Shown here in pieces: positions 48,233-60,900 of a DNA stretch of 64,000 nucleotides. Within the stretch, counting starts at the first letter, position 1; the number at the start of each line of letters is the position of its first letter. The DNA is from Quillaja saponaria (taxonomy: Eukaryota; Streptophyta; Magnoliopsida; Fabales; Quillajaceae): the NCBI GenBank assembly GCA_029379385.1, contig CM055607.1, positions 12,648,001 to 12,712,000 of the forward strand. The letters are read 5' to 3'. The notes under the pieces are model-generated. The model was not told where the DNA came from. It made no database searches and saw nothing but the letters and a program-made list of their open reading frames with translations. Position numbers and translations under genes: made by a program.

Positions 48233-49885
48233 CCAAGACTACAAGAATATCTAGTTTATGAATTCTTTTGAAATCCATACAAATACCATGAAAAATTGAG
48301 TTACCTGCTCCCCTATAGTTCTAAGATAAGATGGTTGGGCACTTCATGACAAGTAATGGGAAAATAAGGCTTGATCATTCATCAACTCTCGCAGCCCAAG
48401 GTCATTCATATCATTAGTTTTATCCAACAAGTCTTGGGTTTCCTTTACAAAGGATCTAATGTTCATCTTGTTCTCATCTGCTCTACCCATATCTGGAGGT
48501 CTTGAGAGATATGGAAGGCTCGAATTGTATTTCATATTGGGCACGCCTTCCATACTGAGGTCCTCCTCGTCTAAACCTCTCGGGCTCCCACAATCAAGCT
48601 TAACAATGCCACTAGTATTTATATTTCTTTTGTCAATTCTAGCTCCAAAGGCAAAGTCTTTAAGTCCAACCCCCTAAGTCAATGTTTTCTAACATTAAAG
48701 TATTTTTAGTGGGTGCTCAATCATTCCTTTGAAAATGGGTCCGAGTCACATGTCTTTCGCCATAATTTTCTCCACTCATTAACTCCTACAACAAAGGGCC
48801 CATAAGAAATATTCAACATATCACTTTTCCAATTATTGTGATTACAGCCAAAGCATTACCTTTCTACTGAGAATAGGATTTCCCATGTACCGATCTTAAC
48901 GAAATCATGTCTCCAATTTCCTCCACTGTATTAATTTTTGTGTCCTCATTGTCAATATTCAACCCCATAAACCTTGTTCCAATCTCACTAACTTTCCCTT
49001 TCTGTCTTCCTCTGTAATGATTATTCCCTCATTCCAAAACTCCAACGTGAACCTTCTTGCCCTAGCTCCGACAGCCACGCCTTCGCTTTTGCACAACCAT
49101 CCAAGGACCGAAAATAAACTTCTCCTTATGATTCATTATTCCTGGGTTATTCTTGACTTCACCTACTGGATTTAGGTTTTCCGTAGTGTTAGGAACACTA
49201 ATGGTACAAGCTTCCTTTTCATGGCCATATTTTCCTCACCTAAAGCAAACCTGATGCATCCCCTCCTAATCAACTTTTCTTATCTGCCCTTTAAACCTAA
49301 ATTTAGACATCAAAAGCTTGCCAAGCTCAACCTCCACACATATAAGAGAAAACTGCCCTCTGTTAGCTTGGCAATCTTAATGATTATAGGCAACACAGCC
49401 ACTCTATCTTCTTTCCTAGCAAACTTGACAACATAATAGTTGTTACCTACATTAATAATATCAATAGAACCTGTTGGCCGCTACATCTAGGCAAGCTTTT
49501 TGCTTAACATAGTATATCCTACAGATCGACCAAGCAGCTTAATGATTATAGCATGCCTCCAAGGCTTACGTATTAGCTTTTCCTCCTCCCTTGATAACCT
49601 GATTATCGGGCTATCATCTGTAGCCTTCTCCACTCTTTCCTCATGCCAATCTCCTTCATCCATATTAGAATCTACCTTGACCCTGTTTGGGCTTCCTTTT
49701 CCCTCTTGCTTTAGTACTTCCCCTTCTACCACCATGGAGAGATATGAAAGTTTTCGCTTAGACTCATTAGGACATAGAGATCCTAAATTCTTGATCTCTG
49801 TACTCAAAACTCCGTCATGATTAACTTTCTTGTTACTCTGTCGAAGAAGGTCCGTCTATTCCACTTTCAAAGCTCTTTCCTTCAT
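48233..49885 (-). mobile_element. L1-type LINE, ORF1 and start of ORF2
   Basis: Minus strand. ORF1 starts at 49885 (MKERALKVE, then a stop) and carries the DUF4283 nucleic-acid-binding domain: REEEKLIRKPWRHAIIIKLL at 49610-49550, then NVGNNYYVVKFARKED across 49460-49410 with a frameshift. A CCHC zinc knuckle follows near 49250-49200. ORF2 starts near 48335, with endonuclease sequence NYRGAGNSIFHGICMDFKRI before the Copia insertion. The parts here and at 35522-39410 make up one element of about 5 kb without its insertions. Several stops show it is inactive. Confidence 0.85.
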
Positions 49886-50793
49886 TATGCTTCTCTTATA
49901 TTTGACTTAATAATTTAATTGAGAACAATTTACTCTATTTGGTGAGCATTTATAATTCTACTACCTACTTAAAAATAAAAAAATAAAAAAAATAAAAAAC
50001 TCATAAATTCAATGAATAGAGTGTACATTCTTAATAATTAGGCTAATCACTTGTGTGTACATTTATGCGAGGCTAAATTATGATTTTGGTTCATGGAGTT
50101 AAAGTTGGATTTCACTTTAGTCTCTTTCATTCATTAGTTACAATTGAGTCTTTAAAGTTATAAAATTACTTCAATTGGGTCCATGATATCATATCTCGTC
50201 CAAATTAAAACTAATAGAAGTGACGGACACTCATATGGCTAATGAAATATAAAATAACTTGTTTACCTGGCATACACATGGCGTGCATTTTTTTTAATTA
50301 AAAAAGCACATGAAATCATTATTTAAAATTAAAATTAATAAAATTATTAAAAATTCAAGAAAAATATATAAATAAATAAAAAAAAAACTCAATAACCTCC
50401 CGGTTGTCATTTCCATCATTCTCTTCTTCCTATCTTCATTTCTCTGTCTTCACCATAAAAAAATCATCCACATAATAACATTTAAATTTGAGATAGAAAG
50501 ATGACAATGGGGGATAAGGGAAGGGTAGAGAAGATGATCAGTGGGAGGATTTTTATTATTTATTTATTTACATCATCTTTGATTTTTAATAGTTTTATTA
50601 TTTTTATTTTTATCATTTTTCTTAATAAAAAATTACACGCCATGGCTCAAATAAAGTAAGTTTTTTTTTTTTTTTTTTTTTTCATATTTTCAAAATATAA
50701 TAATTTTAAAACATAATATCAAAAGGCAACAAAAATAAAGTTTCCATGCGAACTTTAAGCTGGCTGGATAACTACCTCACATGTAATTTACAT
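49886..50793. other. AT-rich spacer between LINE and long-TIR element
   Basis: No gene. A T run of about 24 lies near 50659-50682. The stretch at 50060-50230 (near GGTTCATGGAGTTAAAGTTGG) looks like an old repeat but has no ends that I can define. Confidence 0.45.
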
Positions 50794-51475
50794 GTTCAAC
50801 ATGCGAACGAGAACTCACTTTAACCCTAACTTCACACAACAAACCAATCTTTGTCATTTTTTCTTTAGTCATGGCCTATCCAGCATTCCCATAAAAATTT
50901 ATTTTTGTTCAATTAGTGATTTTATTATAATTATATTATATAATAATTATATTTTTATGATAATTTTTTATATTTATGATTTTACTAATCAAACAAAAAT
51001 ATAAAATTTATTCTAAATTACTAATTTTCATAAATTTAAATTTATATTCGATTCTGTAAGTTTAATGGAATAAACTATTATCAAAAAATTATATTTTTAG
51101 TCAAGAAAAGATTTATTATTAAAATCATAATTATCATAAAAACATAATTATTATATTATAATTCTAAAAGAATCACTAATTGAACAAAATATAAATTTCC
51201 ATCTAAATTACTAACTTTAATAAAATTTTTACTTAATCAATTATCTAATTTTATTGGAGTAATAAATTATCAAAAAATTATATTTTTTGTCAACGAAAAT
51301 TATTTCTTATTGAAATTATAAATATCATAAAAATATAATTATTATATAATATAATCATAATAAAATCATTAATTGTCATGTGGCATTCGCAAGTGATAGA
51401 TCATACACAAGAAAGAAAGAGACAAAGATTGATTTGTCCCATAGCGTTGCCATAGACTAAATTCGCATGTTGGAC
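50794..51475. mobile_element. Long-TIR element (MITE/MULE-like), about 680 bp with roughly 190-bp imperfect inverted ends
   Basis: The left end GTTCAACATGCGAAC pairs with the right end ATTCGCATGTTGGAC. Further in, AACCAATCTTTGTC pairs with GACAAAGATTGATT, and ATTATATTATATAATAATTATATTTTTATG is mirrored at about 51325-51365. An extra inner copy of the AT-rich arm lies near 51115-51195. No coding is present. No target duplication could be identified with confidence. Confidence 0.7.
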
Positions 51476-51622
51476 AGGCAAACTCTAGGTCATTTTTTCT
51501 AATTTTTTATTTAACTATTGTGTCATGTTGTCCCATAGTGTTGCCATAGACTAAATTCGCATGTTGGACATGCAAACTCTAGGTCATTTTTTTATAATTT
51601 TTTATTTAACTATTATGTCATG
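51435..51622 (+). repeat. 94-bp tandem duplication of the right end of the long-TIR element
   Basis: Two copies, 51435-51528 and 51529-51622, start TGTCCCATAG and share GACTAAATTCGCATGTTGGA and CAAACTCTAGGTCATTTTTT. They differ at only a few positions. The first copy spans the end of the right TIR. Confidence 0.9.
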
Positions 51623-52332
51623 TAAGTAAGATATTTCATATTTCATTAGTCATATCATTTTTTGATAATATTAATTTAGATGAGAGATAATGACATGACT
51701 CAATTAGAATAACTTTATAATTTAATTGTAACAAAATAAATGATAAAAATAAAAATAAAATCCTATTCGGGAAAAAATATAATTTAGACTTTATATAATA
51801 TATTAAACATTGTTAATACTATACGGTTGCATTATTTCCACCCTCTTCATAAAAATGTAATTTAGGTTTAATTTTAGAGAGCTGAATGACACAAGTCTGA
51901 TGCATATTGTATGGCTTATAAATGGACTAATAAGCCCAACAAAGGGCCTTCTTTTTTCTTTTAACAAAATGGTCCAATTGGTCCAAGCTTTGACTTATCT
52001 AGCCCAGTTTAAGTTTCTGGCAAAACAAATATTAATCTCAAAGCTCCCGGTGGCCAATCGCCATCGTCTCCTCCTTCCCACTACCACGCATAAGCTGTGT
52101 GAAGCATACCTTTTTGCTCTCTATCTCTCAAGCATATATGGGACATTCGGTTTTCTTCTTGGGCACTGAGTAAATCAGGTACTGGAATTTATTTTGATTC
52201 AGTCACGGGCACTAGTGAATTTTGTATCAGATGAAGTTTTTGATCCGCTTTCTTAGATTTTGATTCATTTTGACTAATATAGTCCTTGGTGGGTTTAATT
52301 CACATCTAAGTGAATTCGGGTTAGCATTAGAA
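51623..52332 (+). other. Upstream region and 5' UTR of ALG6
   Basis: AT-rich to about 51880, then more balanced sequence that is probably leader. A possible leader intron begins at about 52179 (CAG|GTACTG), but no acceptor is certain. Short upstream ORFs at 51900 and 52270 may exist in the mRNA. Confidence 0.45.
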
Positions 52333-55300
52333 ATGGAAAAGAAGGTAATGAAAGACAAGGTACGTGTTGCTGATGGAGGTGATGACTATTGGTGGTGGCT
52401 GGTTCACAAAGGAATTGGAGCTATATTCGTTTCTATTGCTATATTTGCATTAATAATTCGAGTGGGTGTGTCTTTTCATCCATATTCTGGTGCTGGAAAT
52501 CCTCCCAAATTTGGTGACTTTGAGGCACAGAGACATTGGATGGAGATTACACTTAATCTTCCAACTAAAGAGTGGTATCACAACAGCAGCAGCAATGATC
52601 TAAGCTATTGGGGACTTGATTACCCTCCCCTCACTGCTTACCAGAGTTACATTCATGGTCTTTTCCTAAGATACTTCCACCCAGACTCAGTTTCCCTTTT
52701 CACTTCCCGAGGTCATGAATCATACCTGGGGTGAGTATCTTAACTCTTCATAATTTAGGACCCCTTTGCAGTTTTCATGAACTTGAGACATTTCTGGTTG
52801 TTATTCTCTGCAGAAAACTACTCATGAGGTGGACGGTTTTATCGTCCGATGCCCTGATATTTTTTCCTGCTGTCCTGTACTTTGTTTTTGTGTATCATAA
52901 CGTTCACTCAAGTATCTCTAAAAGTGATATAGCATGGCTCATTGCTATGCTTCTACTGAACCCATGTTTGATTTTAATTGACCATGGTCATTTTCAGGTA
53001 TAAGAAAAAACTTCTATTTGTTTTCCTTTCATTCTCTCTTTTCATTTTTGAGCTCTGGTGTAGTGTCTTTTTTCTGAATTTAGCTTATCTGTATTTCAGT
53101 ACAACTGCATCAGCTTGGGCCTAACTGTTGGAGCTGTTGCTGCTGTTCTCTCTGGGAAAGACCTTGGAGCTTGTTTTCTGTTTAGTCTCGCTCTTAATCA
53201 CAAACAGGTTCATTTGATTAGTTACTGCTCATGTTGCTCATTAGGTTTTCATTTGTAAAGAGTTACTTTGCCTGCTGCATGTGACTTGATTAATGAACTT
53301 GCCCTCAGAATATAAGGTTATTTGTAGTGCCATAAAATTTGCATTATTCAATCTGTTCAAATTATGCAGTTTTTCTTTTGTTTTGAACTTGGATCATGAT
53401 AATGGAAACTTAGGAGGAGTCTGATGTGTAAGACATGTGTCTGATATGGAGACATCTATGGCATACGTAGAAGATGTGTCCATATAATTAATTACTAATT
53501 TTCAGCTTAGGCACTGATCTGAGTGTATCATTCAAAATTCCTATCTAGATGATCTGCGTGAATAACCAAAAGCTTCTGAACAAGCTTAAGGAGCAAAGGT
53601 CAGATTGTGGAAGGAGAGGAAGGAAAAGAGGGTGAGTGAGAGAGTGGCTGAAATTGGAAAGACCACCTTTTTTTCCTTTTCCGAGGTGATACTAGATTTA
53701 AAAATTGGGTTTGAAGAATCTCTCAAAGTTATTGTGGCAAGTTCCATTGAATCTGCTTGCTAACATTATCCAAAATGCAAGACGCAGGAATAATTGTCTT
53801 GATTTGGTTTAAGTTGAAGTTTTCAACCTTTGGTTTCTTTGGTGCTCTTATGTGCCATTGGTTTGAATCTGTTTGTGTAAGTGGGCTTGTTATTATGGAG
53901 CCCAATTCATAGGTCTCTCTTTTACTTATTCTGTCATTTATGCTAACTAAGAGCAAAATAAGTAAGTTATGCTTATTTTAGTTTTTTTTTGGAAAAAATA
54001 ATAATTGGTCAAACATTATCAGTGTTGTGTAAATGCATAAAGCATAATTCATTACTGTAAAGCTAGGCATCCTCTAAAAGAAATTAGGTCTATACAATCA
54101 TACTTTTAAAGTTCTAAAGTACATGTCTATCTTGTACAGTGTCCTAGTTTTGTTTTCTTTTTCCATGCCATGGTCTTAGGCATCCTCTAAAAGAAATTAT
54201 GTCTATAAAATCATACTTTTAAATTTCTCAATTAAATGTCTATGTCGTACAGTGTCTTAGTTTTGTTTTGTTTTATTCCATGCCATGGTGTTCATGTTGT
54301 GTCGTTGTCACAATGTCGATGTTTGTGCTTCATATGTTCTGGTGTATCAATTAACACAAACTTATATACTTGTTTCAGGTGATAAAAGTTGTGAATGTTT
54401 TTACAACAATAATCTTGAAAGTTAGAGAACATTTCTGCTATTTTATCTCTTGCTCTTGCATAGGACTTGAGTTACATTGGAAAAGGCTGATTAACTTTTT
54501 TGATATTTCAGTCATCTAAGTCACTTTTCCATCTGACATTTTTTTTGTTGGGTATTGCTGCTGCTTTTTCTGTGTTCTCTTGCAGATGAGTGCATATTTT
54601 GCACCTGCTTTTTTCAGCCATCTCTTGGGTAAATGCCTGAGACGCAAAAATCCACTTCTTGAGGTGTCTAAACTGGGATTGGTGGTTTTAGGAACATTTG
54701 CAGCAGTGTGGTGGCCGTATGTTCATTCTAGAGATTCATTCTTGAAGGTAAATTGAGTGTGAACTGTCATGAAATGATTGGCTATAAACTAAAGGTTTTA
54801 TGTGATTCCTTCTCTGCACTTGGTCTAACATATATCACGCTTGCTCTTGGATTTCCTATGAAGTCTGTGTGACTATTATTTATTCTTTTAGCTTCATCTG
54901 GTCGCCAAAAAACAGAGTTACCATTGTTTACTAAGATAAGATACATAGGCTCTGCTACTGATTTTATATCAACCCTTGTTCTTGCTTGAAACAACCTAGG
55001 CCACTGAGCCACATTAAATATTCATTTCTGATCATGTTCAAACAATTGCAAGTGTTTGTGTTTGTGTTTGTGCTTGGAGCAGGTTCTCTCTCGTCTTGCC
55101 CCTTTTGAAAGGGGGATATATGAGGATTATGTGGCCAACTTTTGGTGTACTTCTTCAGTTCTCATCAAATGGAAGAAATTGTTCACAACACAATCACTTA
55201 AGCTTATCAGCTTAACTGCCACAATTTTAACTTGTCTTCCTTCAATGGTTCAACAAATATGGGCTCCTAGTAAAAAAGGTTTCCTTTATGGGCTGCTGAA

Positions 55301-55873
55301 TAGTTCTTTCTCATTCTACTTATTTTCATTCCAAGGTTAGAAATACTTTTCTCTGCACTTTGGGACTTGATATAAAATTATGTCTCATTTCTTTTTATCT
55401 TATGTAGAATATTATTTATGTTGTTTACAGTGCACGAGAAGTCTATTTTGCTGCCACTTCTGCCTGCTAGCCTGTTGGCTCTGGAAGTACCTCTTATTTT
55501 CATGTGGTTAACACAGTTTGCCATGCTGTCCATGTTTCCTCTGTTATGTCGTGACAAACTGGTTCCAGCATATGTGTCTTTATTTGCACTATTCATCCTC
55601 ATCTTCAATGCACCTGGTCGGAGGAGACCTAAAAGAAATGAAGATTTTTCGGCCACTTCAATCTTGTTGGTCTTTGGTTCCTTGTGCTCTTTCATTCTTC
55701 ATATTGTTTACTTGACACTGAGCCCTCCTCATAAGTATCCTTTCCTTTTTGAAGCAGTGATTATGTGTCTCTGCTTCTCTCAGTTCATATTGCTTACTTT
55801 TATAACCAACTTAAAGCAGTGGATGTTAAAGAAACCTGCGAAATTGAAAGAGATCGAGAAGAAGCTGATTTGA
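52333..55873 (+). CDS. ALG6: Dolichyl pyrophosphate Man9GlcNAc2 alpha-1,3-glucosyltransferase (ALG6)
   Basis: ER membrane enzyme of family GT57 that transfers the first glucose from dolichyl-phosphate glucose to Man9GlcNAc2-PP-dolichol, before N-glycan transfer by oligosaccharyltransferase. Six exons join in frame: 52333-52730, 52814-52997, 53100-53207, 54586-54747, 55083-55335 and 55431-55873; all introns are GT-AG. The 1548 nt give 515 residues, the normal length. After a first membrane helix (about 27-46) comes the luminal motif FGDFEAQRHWMEIT, with the presumed catalytic Asp at 62, then YWGLDYPPLTAY (92-103), HGHFQYN and about ten more hydrophobic helices. The C-terminus KKLI is a dilysine ER-retrieval signal. 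The in-frame ATG at 52270 would add 21 residues; 52333 gives the usual short cytosolic start (MEKKVMKDK). The motif order favours ALG6 over ALG8. Confidence 0.95.
54064..54289 (+). repeat. 113-bp tandem duplication in ALG6 intron 3
   Basis: Two adjacent copies (54064-54176 and 54177-54289) share AGGCATCCTCTAAAAGAAAT, ATCATACTTTTAAA, GTACAGTGTC and CCATGCCATGG, with about 85-90 percent identity by eye. No splice signal is duplicated that would affect the reading frame. Confidence 0.88.
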
Positions 55874-57416
55874 CTTTGTTCATATTAAATAACACTAAAT
55901 TTTGTTTTCCTATATATGTGGCTTTTGTTTTCCTATACATGTAGCTTTTGATTTTTATCAGATACTTCAGTGTCGAGGTTTGTTCATATCTTGTCAGCTT
56001 GTCTTGCCATGGTTTTGTTATTTGGTTTACTATATTTGCCTGTCTTTTCTGTTTCTAGGACTACTTTGACTATTTTGTTGGGGCTATTGAAAGTTGATAC
56101 TCTATGACATGATTTACCTGGAAAAATGACCCAGGTTAAGCTTGATTAAGTCTTTGGAGATGGAAGATATTAATTATTAAACCTCGGTAGCGTACAGTGA
56201 TTGCTTAGGATGCTTGGTAGTTTTTCTGTTTCTGGTACTCTTACAATCTTACTTGTCTTCAAATTACCTGTAATCTCAGTTTACATGACTATTTAGAATA
56301 GAGAAATTTTAGAGAAGAGGATGTTTTCAAAACATAAAAAAGTTATACTACGAAGGGAAATTTGCAGATAATGGAAAGGATATTCTATACAACAAAAGAA
56401 ATTTAGCATTTGTTAAGATTTGAAGTTTATTGCATTGTATCTTAACTAGTGCTTTAAAATTAAAATTACTACTTAGAAAATTTTATATTGCTACCAAAGA
56501 AACTTTTTTAAGAGAAATATTTATTTAAACATGACAATGGACCAGACCAATATGAGATTCAATCTCAAGTTGATCTCATTTGAAATTATTGAAATTCAAT
56601 TATGGTTTGTCAATATTCTGATTTGATGTATTTGAAATTTGATTCTATCCAATCAGGTCCTATTCAAACAAGAATTCTTTTTTATATATATAGTTTTTCT
56701 TTTTCTACATGAAATTGATTAGATGTGTAATATATATATATCTATTAGACATAAAAAATAATAATATCTGATTCAATTGATTATTCCACACAATTCTATA
56801 ATTTAAATTGTTTAAATCTCTACCCAATATTATTATTATAAAAATAGAACATATCACGGGGAAAGAAAAAAGGAAGAAAAATAATTAAGATTTATTGTAT
56901 TTTATTTTATGAACTACTTCTTATTTTATAGTAGTTCTCATGAATTATTAAATTAACACATAACTCATTTATTTGAGTCATAATTAAAAAATAATCCTTA
57001 ATTAATCAAATTATCTATTAAATCTAATAAATTAAGTCAAAAAAGACTGAACTATTATTGTTATAAGTATTTTAATATTTTTTTTCTTTTTATCCACTTT
57101 TTCTCTAACAATTGAATTATTTATTTTGATCCAATTTAGTATATAATGATTGAAATATATAATATATTATCCTAAAATAAAATCAATATAAAGTGTTCAA
57201 TTTGATAGAAAAGACATTAAAAAACTTATAACAATGATATTTTAGTCTATTTTGAGTTAATTTGTTAGATAATTTAGGTACGTTAGATTATTTGTTAATT
57301 ATGACTCAAATAAAGAGATTATATACATAATTTAATAGTTGACGAGACTATTATAAAATTAGTCTTAGTTCATGAAAATGAATTGCAATTGACCAAAATA
57401 TTTATTGAGTGGACTT
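55874..57416. other. ALG6 3' flank and AT-rich spacer
   Basis: The first 300-400 bases are likely 3' UTR. Beyond that no gene, RNA or element end is supported. Confidence 0.5.
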
Positions 57417-57976
57417 GAATCTAATAATGTTTTTCTATTATACTTGAATGTGATGATTTGATTATAAAGAGAAAAACTATTTATATAAATTGTACAAGTT
57501 GACCTAGTATAACCAACCTAACCTAGTAGAAGGCTAACTATAATAATCAGACATAAATTATGGACCATTAATCATAGGCCATATTATACTCTAACTCTCT
57601 CCCTCTCAAACTTAAGGTGGTTGATTCAAAACTAGCTTGAGTTTGGAAACCAAACTGATTAAGTGTCTCCTGTAGATAAAATATTTGTTCTGGTATGTGT
57701 GAGGCGACGTCTAACTGGTAGGGGATTATACTTTCCTAGGCCATATTCAGGGATGAGGAGAATCAATGATTAGAAAAACAGATGAATCTAATAATGATTT
57801 TGTATTATATGAGAATTGAATAATTTAATTACAGAGAGAAAGTCTGTATATATAAGTTGTATAAGTTGCTTAGTATAACAAACCTAGCTTACTATAATAT
57901 TAAGTATAATTATTAGACATAAATCATAAAATATTATTCATGGACTGTTATTCATGGACTGTTACTATATTCTAAC
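57417..57976 (+). repeat. Pair of diverged direct repeats flanking a Copia-like relic
   Basis: The stretch at 57417-57595 (GAATCTAATAATG..., TTGTACAAGTTG, CAGACATAAATTATGGACCA) recurs at 57784-57976 with many differences. Between them is CTCAAACTTAAGGTGGTTGA followed by CTAGCTTGAGTTTGGAAACC, similar to sequence found in plant Copia interiors. It may be a remnant of one or two decayed elements. Low confidence in the family. Confidence 0.55.
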
Positions 57977-60900
57977 AAGTGAAATTCAAAAGGCAAAGTT
58001 AGCACTGAGAAACAGTAGATGTAGCGATCGTCGTACGAGCATCTATACTACAAAGATGATTGTACGGTCCGGATCGAACCTGTATTTGTTTATTCTCCAT
58101 TTTATTGGTTTTGTGGCACCCTGCCTGACCCTAAGTTTGGCACCCTGCCTGCCCATAAGGGAATATGTCCAATTCCCGTTTTGACCTAATTCAGTCAACA
58201 GTTACTTCTCTGATTCTTCTTTTTATTTTTCAGGTTTTCTAAAATTTTAAAATGAAAATGACACGAATAGTGTAAATATCAAAACTCATTTATGTAAAAG
58301 ATGAATTCATATAAAGTTTATTCACATTTCACAAAAGAAGTTCTTCTACACAAAATAATTTAGTCTATGTATGAAGTTGATCAGATAATGTTCGATCATC
58401 ACATTATTCCCTATCAAAACCAAAAGTAAAAGACGTTAAAAAAAAGAAAAAAGAGGAACATTTCACATTGATTATGTGAGGCCCTTTCCGCTAAGGATGA
58501 CATTTTTTATAACACATATGGTTTTTTTTCAACTACAAGTCTATCTAGTAATTATACTTTCTTTTCTAAAAGCTAACTTCTTTTCATTGTTTAGCAGTTT
58601 ACTATAATCATAGATAAGTTTAACGCACCGACGTACCAATCACTACCGTCCATTCAGGGCATGCAATTTGATCGAACAAATCCAAAGCAAATGCAGTTTT
58701 AGATTCTTAAACCAGATTCTAACTATATATTTAACTATATATGTGTCATACATTGTACATATAGCAAGCTTTGTTTAATTCCTAACACTGAGTTATGTAT
58801 TGTTAACCTTTCGGCTAGATAGATTCTCATTTATGTCTATGATTCTTGACCCACTTGGGTATTAAATTTTGGGCCAAACCAAGTAAGCAAAGCCCTATAG
58901 AATACTTACTAGAAGAGTCTTAAAGAGAAGGAAAATGTCTACTACGTACTTATTCCTATGCTTTTTTGTCTTTGATTCTTAAACAGTGTTCTTGAGTTTA
59001 TCATCATTGACTAGTGCTCATGTTACATGCATAGATATAAATAATCTTATTACTATTAATTTGCTCTAAGTTAAATGTACGTACACCCTCACCTTTAATT
59101 AGTTCTACTTTCTTTATTATTTATAGCAAAACTTTGACCTTATTCTCTTGCTTTTTCTTTGATTTGGATTTGGAAGATTGATGCATATTTAAAAGCTTAA
59201 GCTATGTATTCACATTCCTTTAGAATTTCAACGAGTTCAAACCTAGCTATATATATAATTCCACATCAGCTTGCATGCTTAATTTATCTTCAACACATAT
59301 AGCTAGTATCCACACATAATTAATTATTTAGGTTTTGGAAATTTTTCTATTTTTCTTCTCGTTATTATCATAATTACTAAGATCCATTATATTTTGAACT
59401 GTACAATAAAATAATTATTATCTTTTCATAAATCACATTGGTCTTTGATTCCAGTAAAAAAAAATAAAAATAATTTAAGGCCTTCAAGTTGAAAGTATTC
59501 TCTTCAATTATTTGATGCCTTCTTGGCTACTTGCTCTGTTGTCTCTGTGTTATTCATATATAGGTAAATATACAATAAACCCATTTTATTGGTGTTTAAA
59601 ATTACAAAATTGTAGAATTCAATTTATTCTAAATAGTTTTTAATTAAAATCTTGTATTTGGAAATCATCATATACAAGAATTCAATTCATTATAATTTCT
59701 ATTTATTATTTTTATTTCAACTTATTGTCAAAATTAGCTTGATTTGTAAGCAATTCAATTATATTTAATTAGACCAGTGAAACAAATATTTCTAGTGGTT
59801 AAGAATTACTTTATCTATTGACTTTATATGCTCGAATTTTTTTTGAGGAGGCCGTGTAGTAAAATTATAATAATTTTAAATTATTAATTAGAGTCTATAT
59901 ACATTAAGTCTCATAAACTAATTAATATCTTCTACATGAACTTTTTTTAATTTTTTTAATTTGTATGGCCAGCTAAGTTCTCTGTACATCGATAAATATA
60001 GCTAATGCCAGTTTAATTTATTCTTTTGAAAGAAAAAGAAAAAGTTGTTCGAATCTCATGTTCAAGAAAATAAATCAAAGACTTTCTAGAAAGGATAATC
60101 TGTATTAGGGACATTAATGCATGTATGATATGCAATGAGGTGAAATTAATATATATTTTCTTTTATTTTTAGTAGAAGATATATACATCCTAAACACTAA
60201 ATGAACTTGTCTCGCAAATTTAAAGAATTCATAAATAATTACACATGCGCAATTCTAGAACAAAGTGGCCAGCATTAATTAAAAAAATTAAAAAATAACA
60301 CTGAGTTTCTCACTTAAATTAGAGAAACCTTTGTTGAAAGTTGATGGATAGTACAGTTTCACACAAAATGTCAAAAGGCATCTCCTTGCCTTTTGAACTC
60401 AATTGACTCCAAAGGGCCCTCACAATATATGGGTAATCTTTTGGTGAAAGCAATAGCTAATGCAAAATAAAGTGTTAAGATATACATATTAAGTTTTTAA
60501 TTCAGCATATACTATTATTATATATATATATATTTTTTTCTAGCAAGAAGAATTTTTGTAAATTTATATTTTATACTTAACTAACTTTTAGGCTCTAAAC
60601 TAATTGACATCGACAGTGACGATCACTGAATTCTTGTTCATAATTCTACCGCATTCAGTTAAATATAACACACAATTAGAAGGGTTATGAGCTTAATTAT
60701 CTATAAGTCCATCTCATCTTAGTGTTTCGATTTAAGGGTTTTAAATGGTGCAATGAAAGGTTGATGATGCCTTAATAAAAAAGCTCACTAGCTATGAATA
60801 AGTTGAGGATAATTGACACTTGCTATATGCATTGCTCAAATCACAATCTAGGAAGCAGGAACCCATATGCATTGCTCTATAAATATGAATTTGGGTGTGC

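Noticed and set aside
49500..49820. Plus-strand 106-codon ORF
   Set aside because: Antisense shadow of the L1 ORF1 DUF4283 region.
60368..60400. Short hairpin (CAAAAGGCA with TGCCTTTTG) as a microRNA precursor
   Set aside because: The stem is only about 9 bp, far below a plant miRNA precursor, and no known miRNA sequence is recognisable.
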